This document shows, one piece after another, positions 42,939 to 50,917 of a stretch of 64,000 nt of DNA (its first letter is position 1; each line of letters begins with the position of its first letter). The stretch lies in contig JAVJQA010000037.1 in NCBI GenBank assembly GCA_040218045.1, forward strand, positions 1-64,000, given 5' to 3'. The notes under the pieces are model-generated. The model did not search any database. It had not been told where the DNA came from and saw only the letters and a list, made by a program, of their open reading frames with translations. Origin of the DNA: Marinoscillum sp040218045 (GTDB lineage: Bacteria > Bacteroidota > Bacteroidia > Cytophagales > Cyclobacteriaceae). Position numbers and translations under genes: made by a program.

Positions 42939-44570
42939 TTACTCCTTATCCAGGAATGGATACCTGTAATTTTTTGGAGGCACGAAGGTTTCCTTGATCG
43001 TGCGAGCACTCACCCATCTATATAGATTGATCGAAGCACCAGCTTTATCATTGGTTCCTGAGCCTCTTGCTCCACCAAATGGTTGCTGTCCAACTACTGC
43101 TCCGGTAGGCTTATCATTGATATAAAAATTACCTGCACTGTTTCTCAGCTTTTTTGTGGCCAACTCTACCGCATATCTGTCTTTGGAGAAGATCGCACCT
43201 GTGAGCGCATAGGGAGAAGTCTTGTCCACGATTTCCAAAGTCTCTTCAAAAGCTTCAGGTTCGTAAACATAAATGGTCAATACCGGCCCGAAAATCTCTT
43301 CATGCATTGTGGTATAGTCAGGCTTCTTGGCCAACAGCACCGTTGGTTCAATGAAATACCCAACAGAGTCATCATAGTTTCCACCAAATAACACTTCCAC
43401 ATCAGCATCCTTTTTAGCCTGATCAATGTACTGTGCTATTTTATCAAAGGCAGCTTTGTCAATCACTGCATTCACGAAATTGGAAAAGTCCTCCGGAGAG
43501 CCCATGCTGATATCACTTATTGCATCTGCCACATGACCTTTCACTTCTTCCCAGATATTGGACGGGATGTACGCCCTGGAGGCAGCACTACATTTTTGTC
43601 CCTGGAATTCAAACGCACCACGCACCAATCCAGTGGCAACTTCCTGTGGATCAGCTGATTGATGAGCCACTACAAAGTCTTTGCCCCCTGTCTCGCCAAC
43701 GATTCTCGGATAAGATCGGTACAAATCAATGTTCTCACCAATCGTCTTCCAAAGGTGCTTGAATACACCAGTACTCCCAGTAAAGTGAAGTCCGGCAAAA
43801 TCCCGGTGCTTGAAAATTACATCACCTGCCACAGGTCCATCGACATAAATCAGGTTGATCACTCCATCAGGCAATCCCGCTTCCTTAAAAACTTCCATAA
43901 TCACCTGGGCAGAGTAGATCTGGGTATAGTTGGGTTTCCAAACCACCGTATTCCCCATCAGTGCCGGTGCGGCAGGCAGGTTTCCTGAGATTGCCGTGAA
44001 ATTAAATGGGGTGATCGCAAACACGAATCCTTCAAGCGGCCTGTATTCCAGCCGGTTCCAGACACCCGGTGCAGACTCGGGCTGCTCCATGTATATCTCC
44101 TGCATAAAAGCAGCATTGAACCTTAAAAAGTCAATGAACTCACAGGCAGCATCGATTTCCGCCTGAAAGGCATTCTTGGATTGTGCCAACATGGTGGCCG
44201 CATTGATTTTGGCCCTGTATGGTCCGGCTAGCAAGTCTGCTGCCTTGAGAAAAATGCTCGCCCGGTGCTCCCAGGCCATATTTTCCCAATCTTCTTTAGC
44301 ACTTAGTGCAGCATCAATCGCTTGCTTCACATGGCTGGCATCTCCTTCATGAAACTGTCCGAGTACATGCTTGTGGTCATAAGGTGGGGACATACTGATG
44401 GTCTTTCCAGTACGAACCTCCTGTCCACCGATGTACATGGGGATATCTCTTTGCTCCTTGCGAGCAGCTGCCACTGCGTCTTGAAGGTCTTTTCGCTCCT
44501 TCGTGCCAGGAGCATATGTAAGCACCGGCTCATTAGATGGTACCGGCACGTAATAGCTTGCTTTAGGCAT
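42939..44570 (-). CDS. pruA: L-glutamate gamma-semialdehyde (P5C) dehydrogenase
   Basis: This 543-residue aldehyde dehydrogenase oxidises glutamate-gamma-semialdehyde, formed from proline, to glutamate using NAD+. The family hallmarks are the catalytic Cys in FEFQGQKCSAASRAYIP and the Glu in VGETGGKDFVV, and the C-terminal NDKPTGAVVGQQPFGGARGSGTND region, cited here only in part as PTGAVVGQQPFGGARGSG. Length matches the stand-alone eukaryote-like PruA found in Bacteroidota. On the minus strand TACTTTTG at 44603-44596 fits the -7 box, 26 bp before the start codon. No proline dehydrogenase gene lies beside it. Confidence 0.94.
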   Translation of the reverse strand: MPKASYYVPVPSNEPVLTYAPGTKERKDLQDAVAAARKEQRDIPMYIGGQEVRTGKTISMSPPYDHKHVLGQFHEGDASHVKQAIDAALSAKEDWENMAWEHRASIFLKAADLLAGPYRAKINAATMLAQSKNAFQAEIDAACEFIDFLRFNAAFMQEIYMEQPESAPGVWNRLEYRPLEGFVFAITPFNFTAISGNLPAAPALMGNTVVWKPNYTQIYSAQVIMEVFKEAGLPDGVINLIYVDGPVAGDVIFKHRDFAGLHFTGSTGVFKHLWKTIGENIDLYRSYPRIVGETGGKDFVVAHQSADPQEVATGLVRGAFEFQGQKCSAASRAYIPSNIWEEVKGHVADAISDISMGSPEDFSNFVNAVIDKAAFDKIAQYIDQAKKDADVEVLFGGNYDDSVGYFIEPTVLLAKKPDYTTMHEEIFGPVLTIYVYEPEAFEETLEIVDKTSPYALTGAIFSKDRYAVELATKKLRNSAGNFYINDKPTGAVVGQQPFGGARGSGTNDKAGASINLYRWVSARTIKETFVPPKNYRYPFLDKE

Positions 44571-44622
44571 AATTAAGTCGTTTATTTTTGGCTTACAAAA
44601 GTATAAAAACCCTAGTCTCTTA

Positions 44623-45318
44623 TTAGAGTAAAGCCATTAATTCTGAAAGATGTTTGATCTGGAGCTCACATTCTGATTTAATCCTCCCTGTGGGATTATA
44701 AAGCAATGGGGTAATACCAGCATTTTGCGCACCAAGAATGTCGGTTTTTGGGTTATCCCCAATCATGAGGGCTTCTGACTTGTCTACATTGACGCATTCC
44801 AGCGCATGGTAAAAAATCTCAGGGGCTGGTTTTTTGGCCCCAATCGTTTCTGAGGTAAAAATGTGATCAAAAAAACCATCCAAACCACAAGACCTGAGTT
44901 TGACTTCCTGAACATCATCAAATCCATTGGTAATAATGCTCATTTTATATTTTTTGTGGAGATAATCCAAAGTCATGAGTGCATCAGGCATTACCACCTT
45001 TTGCCTTGGGCAGTGATGCAGGAAATAATCACTCATTTCCATGCTCCTTGAAAAATCAATGCTGCCACAGTTTTTCAATACCATGTTAAACCGCTCATCC
45101 CTGATCGTTTCCTTATTGATTCGCCCCTGGTTGTAATCATGCCAGAGTCCGTCGTTGGTTTTAAAATAGATTTCCAAAAACCGATCTGAATTGTGGCGAA
45201 TGTGCTCTCTCAATTCAAACTCCTGGTAGAGATTGGCTAGCACTTTGCGCGCGTTGGTATCATAATCCCATAGGGTATGGTCCAAATCAAAGAAAATGTG
45301 GGTGAACTTTAACCTCAA
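44623..45318 (-). CDS. YjjG-family noncanonical pyrimidine nucleotidase (HAD hydrolase)
   Basis: The 231-residue HAD phosphatase has motif I FFDLDHTLWDYD, motif II SIITNGFDDVQ and motifs III/IV GAKKPAPEIF...MIGDNPKTDILGA. The N-terminal DHTLWD and the helical cap (YFKTNDGLWHDYNQGRI) are typical of YjjG-type 5'-nucleotidases, which remove damaged or noncanonical pyrimidine nucleotides. It overlaps the ArsR-family regulator by 4 bases, so the two are translationally coupled. Confidence 0.85.
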   Translation of the reverse strand: MRLKFTHIFFDLDHTLWDYDTNARKVLANLYQEFELREHIRHNSDRFLEIYFKTNDGLWHDYNQGRINKETIRDERFNMVLKNCGSIDFSRSMEMSDYFLHHCPRQKVVMPDALMTLDYLHKKYKMSIITNGFDDVQEVKLRSCGLDGFFDHIFTSETIGAKKPAPEIFYHALECVNVDKSEALMIGDNPKTDILGAQNAGITPLLYNPTGRIKSECELQIKHLSELMALL

Positions 45319-45698
45319 GACCGATACCCTTTTGCGGCAAGTTTATTGGCTGCCAGTTCACGGTTTGAGTTCATTACATCACAAATTTGCTGGTCTTTTT
45401 GTAACTGGATATCCTTATTGAGAAACTCGAAGATTTGAGCCACCATGTCATACACTTCATCTTTGATACTGTAAAAGATCCATTGGTCTTTCTTGGTGGC
45501 ATTCACCAAACCCGAATTTTTCAGGTAAATGATATGACGAGAGGTTTTTGTTTGGGTATAATCCAAAATGGCCTCAAGATCAGACACTGCCAGTTCGTCG
45601 TTTTTGAACAGCAAATGGATGATTCGTACTCTTGATTCATCTCCAAAAGACTTGAAAATCTGAGTACCGTATGTTAAACTAAAATTCTTTAATCGCAT
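45315..45698 (-). CDS. ArsR-family winged-helix transcriptional regulator
   Basis: This 127-residue regulator has the ArsR fold: SFGDESRVRIIHLLFKNDEL, then the recognition region SDLEAILDYTQTKTSRHIIY and the beta-wing ATKKDQWIFYSIKD. No CxC metal site of the ArsR/SmtB type is visible, so the signal is unknown. It overlaps the YjjG gene, which it may control, and is divergent from the 45840 gene. A palindrome at 45755-45784 in between is a candidate operator. Confidence 0.85.
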   Translation of the reverse strand: MRLKNFSLTYGTQIFKSFGDESRVRIIHLLFKNDELAVSDLEAILDYTQTKTSRHIIYLKNSGLVNATKKDQWIFYSIKDEVYDMVAQIFEFLNKDIQLQKDQQICDVMNSNRELAANKLAAKGYRS

Positions 45699-45754
45699 AT
45701 CTCTAAAGGGGCCCTGACTTTAAAACCCAATTTTCATGATTACCTTTGGGTTTA

Positions 45755-45784
45755 TTAGACGTTAAAAAACGTTAGGAAGTCTAA
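45755..45784. promoter_or_regulatory. Palindrome in the divergent region, candidate ArsR operator
   Basis: TTAGAC (45755-45760) and GTCTAA (45779-45784) are an inverted repeat around an inner ACGTT-AAAA-AACGT repeat. It lies between the ArsR-type gene and the divergent 45840 gene. A TACCTTTG at 45741-45748 fits the Bacteroidota -7 box on the plus strand, so the palindrome would overlap the start of transcription. No experimental link is known. Confidence 0.4.
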
Positions 45785-45839
45785 TTTATGAAAACTTTTT
45801 ACGTTTCTTGCGTCTTACAGTATCTAAGCGGTTATTGAT

Positions 45840-46475
45840 TTGGTGAAATATTTAATAGTACTGACATTATTGACTTGTGCTGGCATATGTTTTGGTCAGG
45901 ATAAGTCCGCCGGTACTGAGAACAGCAGGCAAATTATTCAATTTACCGGGGTAATCTTCACTCCTGATAGTTCTTCAGTCATTCCCGGTGTGCACGTCTA
46001 TGTGCCAGCAGCTGGCCGGGGAACCACTACCAATCCCTATGGCTTCTTCTCCTTACCCGTGCAGGAGGGCGATAGTGTGGTCTTTAGTGCCGTTGGTTTT
46101 AAAAGACAGTTCTTCATTGTACCCGAACATCGCAAATCTTCCAGCTTGAAAATGATCTTTACCATGCGGGAAGATGTGACATTCTTAAGTGAAGTAGAAG
46201 TTTTCCCCTATCCTACAGAGGAAATGTTCAAAGCAGCTGTACTTGCACTTGATGACCCGAATCAGCGATACTATGACAATATGGATGCCTGGCTGGGAAG
46301 TGGGTACATGAGTACTGCTGCGGCCAATCTCCCTTCAAACCCGGGAGACAATTACCGTTACTTCCTGCAGCAGCAAGCTCAGGCCAATCGCAACAACTAT
46401 CAGGCTCCTGCCAACAATTACCTCAATCCATTTGCCTGGGCAAGGTTCATCAAGTCCCTTAAAGAGGACAAATAG
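45840..46475 (+). CDS. Exported protein with carboxypeptidase-regulatory-like domain
   Basis: The 211-residue protein has a signal peptide (YLIVLTLLTCAGICFGQ) and a CarboxypepD_reg-like beta-sandwich at about residues 32-110: FTGVIFTPDSSSVIPGVHVY, GTTTNPYGFFSLPVQEGD, and VVFSAVGFKRQFF. Such domains occur alone or at the start of TonB-dependent receptors; here no receptor follows. The C-terminus is rich in N and Q. The start is not ATG: TTG at 45840 or GTG at 45843 are the candidates. It is divergent from the ArsR gene. Confidence 0.7.
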   Translation: MVKYLIVLTLLTCAGICFGQDKSAGTENSRQIIQFTGVIFTPDSSSVIPGVHVYVPAAGRGTTTNPYGFFSLPVQEGDSVVFSAVGFKRQFFIVPEHRKSSSLKMIFTMREDVTFLSEVEVFPYPTEEMFKAAVLALDDPNQRYYDNMDAWLGSGYMSTAAANLPSNPGDNYRYFLQQQAQANRNNYQAPANNYLNPFAWARFIKSLKEDK

Positions 46476-46509
46476 TACAACCAGCAGCGGCCAATGCCAC
46501 ACATGACCA

Positions 46510-46655
46510 GACTCCCCTAGAATCAATGGCATTCCCGTCAACTAAATCCTATCCTCAATATGATTCGGGGAGTGACGAGATACCAAAACCGTCACTCCCT
46601 GAATGCTTGTGAGGAACGTGCTCTACAAGAACACGGAATGCATTCTAAGGAAGTC
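46510..46655. repeat. MITE-like repeat, copy 1 (full)
   Basis: About 146 bp. Part A opens GACTCCCCTAGAATC and closes with TGATTCGGGGAGTGACG; part B contains CGTCACTCCCTGAATGC and closes GCATTCTAAGGAAGTC. The ends form imperfect terminal inverted repeats, GACTCCCCTAG against CTAAGGAAGTC. GGGAGTGACG and CGTCACTCCC form a central hairpin. It is highly similar to copy 2 at 46690. It starts 35 bp after the 45840 gene. Confidence 0.75.
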
Positions 46656-46689
46656 CAAAAGTGTGCACCGTAGCAAACCTTTCCCGGCA

Positions 46690-46836
46690 GACTCCCCTAG
46701 GATCAATGGCATTCCCGTCAACTAAACCCTATCCTCAATGTGATTCGGGGAGTGGCGACAATCAAGACCGTCACTCCCTGAATGCCTGAAAGAAATGTAC
46801 CCACACAAGAGCACAGAATGCATTCTAAGGGAGTCC
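46690..46836. repeat. MITE-like repeat, copy 2 (full)
   Basis: A close copy of the 46510 element, with the same A and B halves: GACTCCCCTAGGATCA at the start and GCATTCTAAGGGAGTC at the end, giving better terminal inverted repeats than copy 1. The loop sequences have diverged more than the stems. Its B half ends 6 bp from the stop codon of the GIY-YIG gene, so gene and repeat are tightly linked. Confidence 0.75.
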
Positions 46837-46841
46837 CAGTG

Positions 46842-47144
46842 CTACTGCAACTCTTCCGCTGCATTAAACAAGTCCTTCAAATCAGGATTGAATTTTTTGA
46901 TGATTTCATCTTTCTTGGCTCGTGTATACTTTTTGAGCCTCTTTTCACGATGGATGGCTTCCTCAATCGATGGAAAAAATTCATAATACAAAAGGTCAGT
47001 ACATTTATATCGTGATGTGAAAACCGAACCCTCTCCATTTTTGTGCTGGTAAGCTCGATGGTAAAGATTACTGGTCACACCTACATAGAGCACAGTTCTC
47101 TTAGGGTTTGAAACAATATAAATATATCCTCCTTTAGCTGTCAT
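46842..47144 (-). CDS. Solo GIY-YIG endonuclease-like protein
   Basis: This 100-residue protein consists of little more than one GIY-YIG domain: GGYIYIVSNPKRTVLYVGVT holds the GYIYI and YVGVT forms of the motif, followed by NLYHRAYQHKNGE with the conserved arginine and histidine, and EAIHREKRLKKYTRAKK with the catalytic Glu. It belongs to the small UPF0213/COG2827-type group. The open frame continues upstream into the flanking repeat to 47198, but the Met at 47144 gives the normal start. It lies between repeat copies 2 and 3, a placement that suggests a link with their spread. Confidence 0.85.
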   Translation of the reverse strand: MTAKGGYIYIVSNPKRTVLYVGVTSNLYHRAYQHKNGEGSVFTSRYKCTDLLYYEFFPSIEEAIHREKRLKKYTRAKKDEIIKKFNPDLKDLFNAAEELQ

Positions 47145-47166
47145 AAAACACAAGCATCTTCTATCA

Positions 47167-47231
47167 GACTCCCCTAGGATCAATGGCATTCCCGCCAAAT
47201 AAACCCTATCCTCAATATGATCCGGGGAGTG
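47167..47231. repeat. MITE-like repeat, copy 3 (A half only)
   Basis: GACTCCCCTAGGATCAATGG to CCGGGGAGTGACG matches the A half of copies 1 and 2 closely. The B half is missing; the sequence turns into the dipeptidase gene's 3' flank after 47234. With copy 2 on the other side it brackets the GIY-YIG gene. Confidence 0.7.
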
Positions 47232-47248
47232 ACGATAAAGAAGGTGTT

Positions 47249-48508
47249 TCAGCTTCCCTGGACCTGCTTTGCAGTCTCTATCACTTCATTCCAAACCCGG
47301 AATGTGTTCTGGTAACAAATCTTTGCAATATCTTCTTCTGAATAGCCACGCTTCAGCAATTCCGCAATTACATTGGGGTACATCGACACATCTTTCAATC
47401 CTTTCGGCAAGCTATCACCCACTCCATCGAAATCAGACCCGAAAGCCACAAAATCGATCCCAGCCAGTTCAACCACCCGGTCAATGTGATCTGCTACGAT
47501 TTGAACGTCTGCAAAGACATCATTGTCCATTGCATACTTTTTGGCATAAGCCTCATAAGCAGAATCCTTTCTGGAAAGACCTGTTTCTGCACGGTAGTTG
47601 GTCATCACAGAGTCCATCACATCAAAGCGGTCCCTGGAAACTTCCGACAGGAAAGTAGAACCAAAATTGATATGGATCACACCATTATTCTCCGCAAGGT
47701 CTTTGATCATTTGGTCGGACATGTTTCTATGAAAGCCTGGTGTAAAATACCTGCAAGAAGAATGTGAAGCGATAACCGGCGCTTTGCTCAATTGTAGCGC
47801 ATCATAAAAAGCACTATCTGTGACGTGGGAGATATCTACCATGATGCCATACTTGTTCATTTCGGCAATTACCTGCTCTCCAAAAGGGCTAATGCCATTC
47901 CAGGTGTAAGTAGTGTCATATGAAGAATCGCTTATCTGATTGTCTTTGGAGTGAGTAAGCGTGATATAGCGAATTCCCCGTTCGAAGAAGTACTTCACAT
48001 TGGCCAGGTCATCTTCAATAGGTGCGCCGTTTTCCATACCCATCGGAAGGGAGATCAATCCCTTTTCAAAATTAGCCTGGATTTCAGCAGGAGAATTAGC
48101 AGGTGCATATAACTCAGGATAAGTAGTGGTCACTGCCATGGTCATGTCAATCAAAGAATCTGCAAACGCTTTGGCCCCGCCATCAAAATAGTAAGAGGAT
48201 GGAATATAGATAGACATGAAGGGAGCATCCAATCCACCCGCCTTTGCTTTCGGGTAGTCAAAGTTTCCTTCCGTTTCTACGGATACGTCCTCCACCTGCT
48301 TCTTCAGCATAAAGCCTTTGACCTCCATTCGGTAAGGCAGGTCTACGTGCCCGTCAACGATGATGTATTTTTTTGCCAGCTCATTGGCATAAGCATTGAG
48401 TTCTTCTTCAGTCATGGACTCCACATCCCTGGCTTCAGATTCTTCTTTTTGCACACTACAGCCAACGATTGTGAGCAGTACTAAACAGATTGATAAAAGT
48501 TTTTGCAT
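47249..48508 (-). CDS. Membrane dipeptidase (peptidase family M19) lipoprotein
   Basis: This 419-residue renal-dipeptidase homologue has a lipoprotein signal (CLVLLTIVGCSVQ). The M19 zinc-site pieces are visible: the HxD in VDGHVDLPYR, a bridging Glu region, VDISHVTDSAFYDAL, ASHSSCRYF, and GSDFDGVGD near the C-terminus. The family cleaves dipeptides, including D-amino-acid ones. Being lipid-anchored, it acts outside the cytoplasm. It lies 21 bp after the 48530 lipoprotein gene on the same strand and may share its message. Confidence 0.9.
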   Translation of the reverse strand: MQKLLSICLVLLTIVGCSVQKEESEARDVESMTEEELNAYANELAKKYIIVDGHVDLPYRMEVKGFMLKKQVEDVSVETEGNFDYPKAKAGGLDAPFMSIYIPSSYYFDGGAKAFADSLIDMTMAVTTTYPELYAPANSPAEIQANFEKGLISLPMGMENGAPIEDDLANVKYFFERGIRYITLTHSKDNQISDSSYDTTYTWNGISPFGEQVIAEMNKYGIMVDISHVTDSAFYDALQLSKAPVIASHSSCRYFTPGFHRNMSDQMIKDLAENNGVIHINFGSTFLSEVSRDRFDVMDSVMTNYRAETGLSRKDSAYEAYAKKYAMDNDVFADVQIVADHIDRVVELAGIDFVAFGSDFDGVGDSLPKGLKDVSMYPNVIAELLKRGYSEEDIAKICYQNTFRVWNEVIETAKQVQGS

Positions 48509-48529
48509 AATGTAGTTGTTGGATTCTGG

Positions 48530-49465
48530 TTAATTCTGAATTTTTAAATCAAATACAATTCTATAGGGCGTTCTGCTATTTCCACGTAGAGAGGTGATTT
48601 TGAGCAAACCAACCTTACCACCTCTTGAGTCTCCAAGTTTGAAAGAGATAAGCTGGCCCACAAATAGCTGTGAGAGAATGGTCGATCGGGGACCTTCAAA
48701 TATATCCGACAACTGAGCCGCAGTGACAATTTCATCAAAATCAACAGCGGCGGTGTCCTGATTGATCAGCCTGGTATTGTTGATGACTGTAAACGGCCAG
48801 TTGAAACTGTCTTCATTGTGATTAAAGATGGAATCAGCATCTGTGTCATCTGGAGACATGATGATCCATTTAGCTTGTGTATCATGCGCAAAGATAAAAT
48901 CTACTTTGCCCTGTTTGGTTGTGTTGGTTTTGATGTTGAGTGGAAAGTAGAATTCGTTATCGATGACATTGAAAAAATTTCCTACTGTAAGATCATTATA
49001 AGGGGCAAGCGTATCTGCCAAATGTACGGAGATCGGAGATGGGTTTACTGTTAGCAGGAAATGAAATGTAGCCGTAGCACCAAGCGTATCCGTGAGCACA
49101 AAGTCAAAAGAAAAGTCCTTATCCACCACATCAACGCCAATCACATAGGTAAATGCAGGCATGGAGTAGCTCGTTTCAAGGCTATCGGAGCTGTAGGTGT
49201 CAATTGACGTTTCAAATTCATCTAAGGTGTATGTGGCAGTATAAGACTCAATGCCCGCAGAAGCAGTGGCCTCAGCAGTGATCACTATGGTATCTCCAAT
49301 ATCCGAATTAAGAGCGGTGAGGTTCTCATTTCCATTGATGGTGATGGTCAACTTGGGCGCCTCAGGCTCAGGGTTGTCCACCGGGTTTTCTTTGTCTTTT
49401 TTACACGATGAAATGACGGCAAGAGCCATAATGGCTGTGATCAGACTAAAAAGACGCATGGTCAT
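48530..49465 (-). CDS. Uncharacterised lipoprotein, paralogue of the 49572 gene
   Basis: This 311-residue protein has a lipoprotein signal (LITAIMALAVISSCKKD), a linker rich in N, P and E, and then beta-rich Ig-like sequence. Its C-terminal region (FKLGDSRGGKVGLLKI) matches that of the neighbouring lipoprotein (FQLAESRGSLKGLAKV), and the two share the order signal-linker-Ig-like-C-terminal module. They are surely tandem paralogues. No enzymatic motif is seen. The start may be the second Met, two codons in. Confidence 0.7.
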   Translation of the reverse strand: MTMRLFSLITAIMALAVISSCKKDKENPVDNPEPEAPKLTITINGNENLTALNSDIGDTIVITAEATASAGIESYTATYTLDEFETSIDTYSSDSLETSYSMPAFTYVIGVDVVDKDFSFDFVLTDTLGATATFHFLLTVNPSPISVHLADTLAPYNDLTVGNFFNVIDNEFYFPLNIKTNTTKQGKVDFIFAHDTQAKWIIMSPDDTDADSIFNHNEDSFNWPFTVINNTRLINQDTAAVDFDEIVTAAQLSDIFEGPRSTILSQLFVGQLISFKLGDSRGGKVGLLKITSLRGNSRTPYRIVFDLKIQN

Positions 49466-49514
49466 ATGATGTTGAAGAATTTTAAAGGACTAATGTACAT
49501 ACCATCTCGATTAA

Positions 49515-49553
49515 ATAAAAAACCCCGTCCCGATTGTGACCGGACGGGGTTTC
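49515..49553 (-). terminator. Intrinsic terminator after the 49572 gene
   Basis: AAACCCCGTCC pairs perfectly with GGACGGGGTTT (11 bp, 10-base loop). On the minus strand it is followed by TTTATTTAA. It lies 18 bp past the stop of the 49572 lipoprotein gene, so that gene is transcribed apart from the 48530 gene. Confidence 0.85.
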
Positions 49554-49571
49554 TTATATAATAATCAGTGC

Positions 49572-50543
49572 CTATTCAGCTTCCTCTTGAATCTTAACCA
49601 AGATAGTGATAGACCTATCGGCACCAGATGTACCTCCAGTTGAGATCACTTTTGCTAGACCTTTAAGAGATCCTCTAGATTCTGCTAATTGGAATGCAAA
49701 CACTGTATTTGCTTCAAGCATGTTTTGTTTGGTAGCAGAAGGTGTAACATCTCCAAAGGCATCCAACAATGCGCTTTCTCCATCAATTGCATCAAAATCC
49801 TCAGGGCTAACAGCAGTTGTCACGAACCTGGTTTCATTTCTAGTTTCAATAATAGCAGATCCTAAAGCATTATCCGAAATCACAGCGGAAAATGCAGTGT
49901 TTGCGTCTTCATCATCAATTGCGGCTATGGTATACATATTGGTATTTCCATAGAAAAAACAGAAATCAGTGTTAGCTGAGTTATTATCTCTAAATGAATC
50001 ATAAGGATAAGTCTCATTCTCTATAGAGTTATAGAAACTATCTGCACTTGCGTTTGATTGACCACCTAACAAGGTTTCAGTCTGAGTTACAATTGGATTG
50101 TCAGTAACATTTACAATCACTTCAGCAGTTGACACCTGATCAGCGTCATCCACTGCTTCAAATTCGTAAGTAACTTCTGATCCAACCAATTGAGCCTCTA
50201 TAGTAGAAGTAAAAGATGCAGATGCAGTTGTTGAGCCTGCTTCAAGGTTAAGATCCAGTCTTGTTAATTCCTGTACAAGTGATGCAGATCCACCATCAAC
50301 TGATGAATATACTCTAACCACGTTGAATCCGCCATCAGCAGTAATAGAAACATCAAAAGATACTTCATCACCTGGTTTTGCCTCAATTGGAGAAGTGGCA
50401 GCAGTGCCATTCAATTCAGTAGTTACAGTAAGAGTAGGCGCATTTGGTTTCGGCTCCTCAGTGTCTCCATCCCCACAACTTGTTATAAAGATCATTGACG
50501 CCACCGCTATTAGTGCTAGCGAGCTTTTAAGTAGATTTTTCAT
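49572..50543 (-). CDS. Uncharacterised lipoprotein with Ig-like region
   Basis: Starting at the ATG 50543, the protein has 323 residues and a lipoprotein signal (LALIAVASMIFITSCGDGD). An open frame reaches 50597, but the upstream 18 residues are basic and not signal-like, and the internal Met is preceded by an A-rich ribosome binding region. The low-complexity T/A/S/E composition and beta-rich pattern suggest a surface Ig-like domain (about residues 30-150), then a C-terminal module shared with the 48530 lipoprotein. Its gene has its own terminator. Confidence 0.7.
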   Translation of the reverse strand: MKNLLKSSLALIAVASMIFITSCGDGDTEEPKPNAPTLTVTTELNGTAATSPIEAKPGDEVSFDVSITADGGFNVVRVYSSVDGGSASLVQELTRLDLNLEAGSTTASASFTSTIEAQLVGSEVTYEFEAVDDADQVSTAEVIVNVTDNPIVTQTETLLGGQSNASADSFYNSIENETYPYDSFRDNNSANTDFCFFYGNTNMYTIAAIDDEDANTAFSAVISDNALGSAIIETRNETRFVTTAVSPEDFDAIDGESALLDAFGDVTPSATKQNMLEANTVFAFQLAESRGSLKGLAKVISTGGTSGADRSITILVKIQEEAE

Positions 50544-50917
50544 TTTTTTCAATTTTAAATTCTGTATTAGTTTTAGACGATTGTTAAAATATTTCACAAA
50601 GTAATGGTAGAAATATTGAATTTGTCCAAGTATTTCTAAGAAATGATAAACATTTTAACAATCAGTATTACAACAACGTCAAACCGTTTCTGTTTGATAC
50701 AATTTGCTTGACACTTATTTAAACCAAATGGTTGTAATCAACTGGTTTATTCATAAATTGTTGGCTTAATTGACTGTAATCTTTAATTTTAATACTTTAC
50801 AGATTGATTTGGTTAAAAACCTTAACTGACAATGAGAGAAGCCATTGTGTTTTTCAAAAATTGTAACATTTTTGTACTGGTGTTAAAATGAACCGCTTAA
50901 TCTAACAGAAAATTGCT
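50544..50917. other. AT-rich divergent intergenic region
   Basis: This 374-bp region separates the minus-strand lipoprotein gene from the plus-strand membrane protein gene, so it must hold two promoters. It is very AT-rich. No exact TTG-N19-21-TAnnTTTG match was found on either strand, and no open frame or hairpin stands out. Confidence 0.5.

Noticed and set aside
46335..46541. Minus-strand frame sharing MPLILGES with the upstream extension of the GIY-YIG frame
   Set aside because: The shared peptide comes from the MITE-like repeat itself read in the same frame; it is not a conserved protein start.
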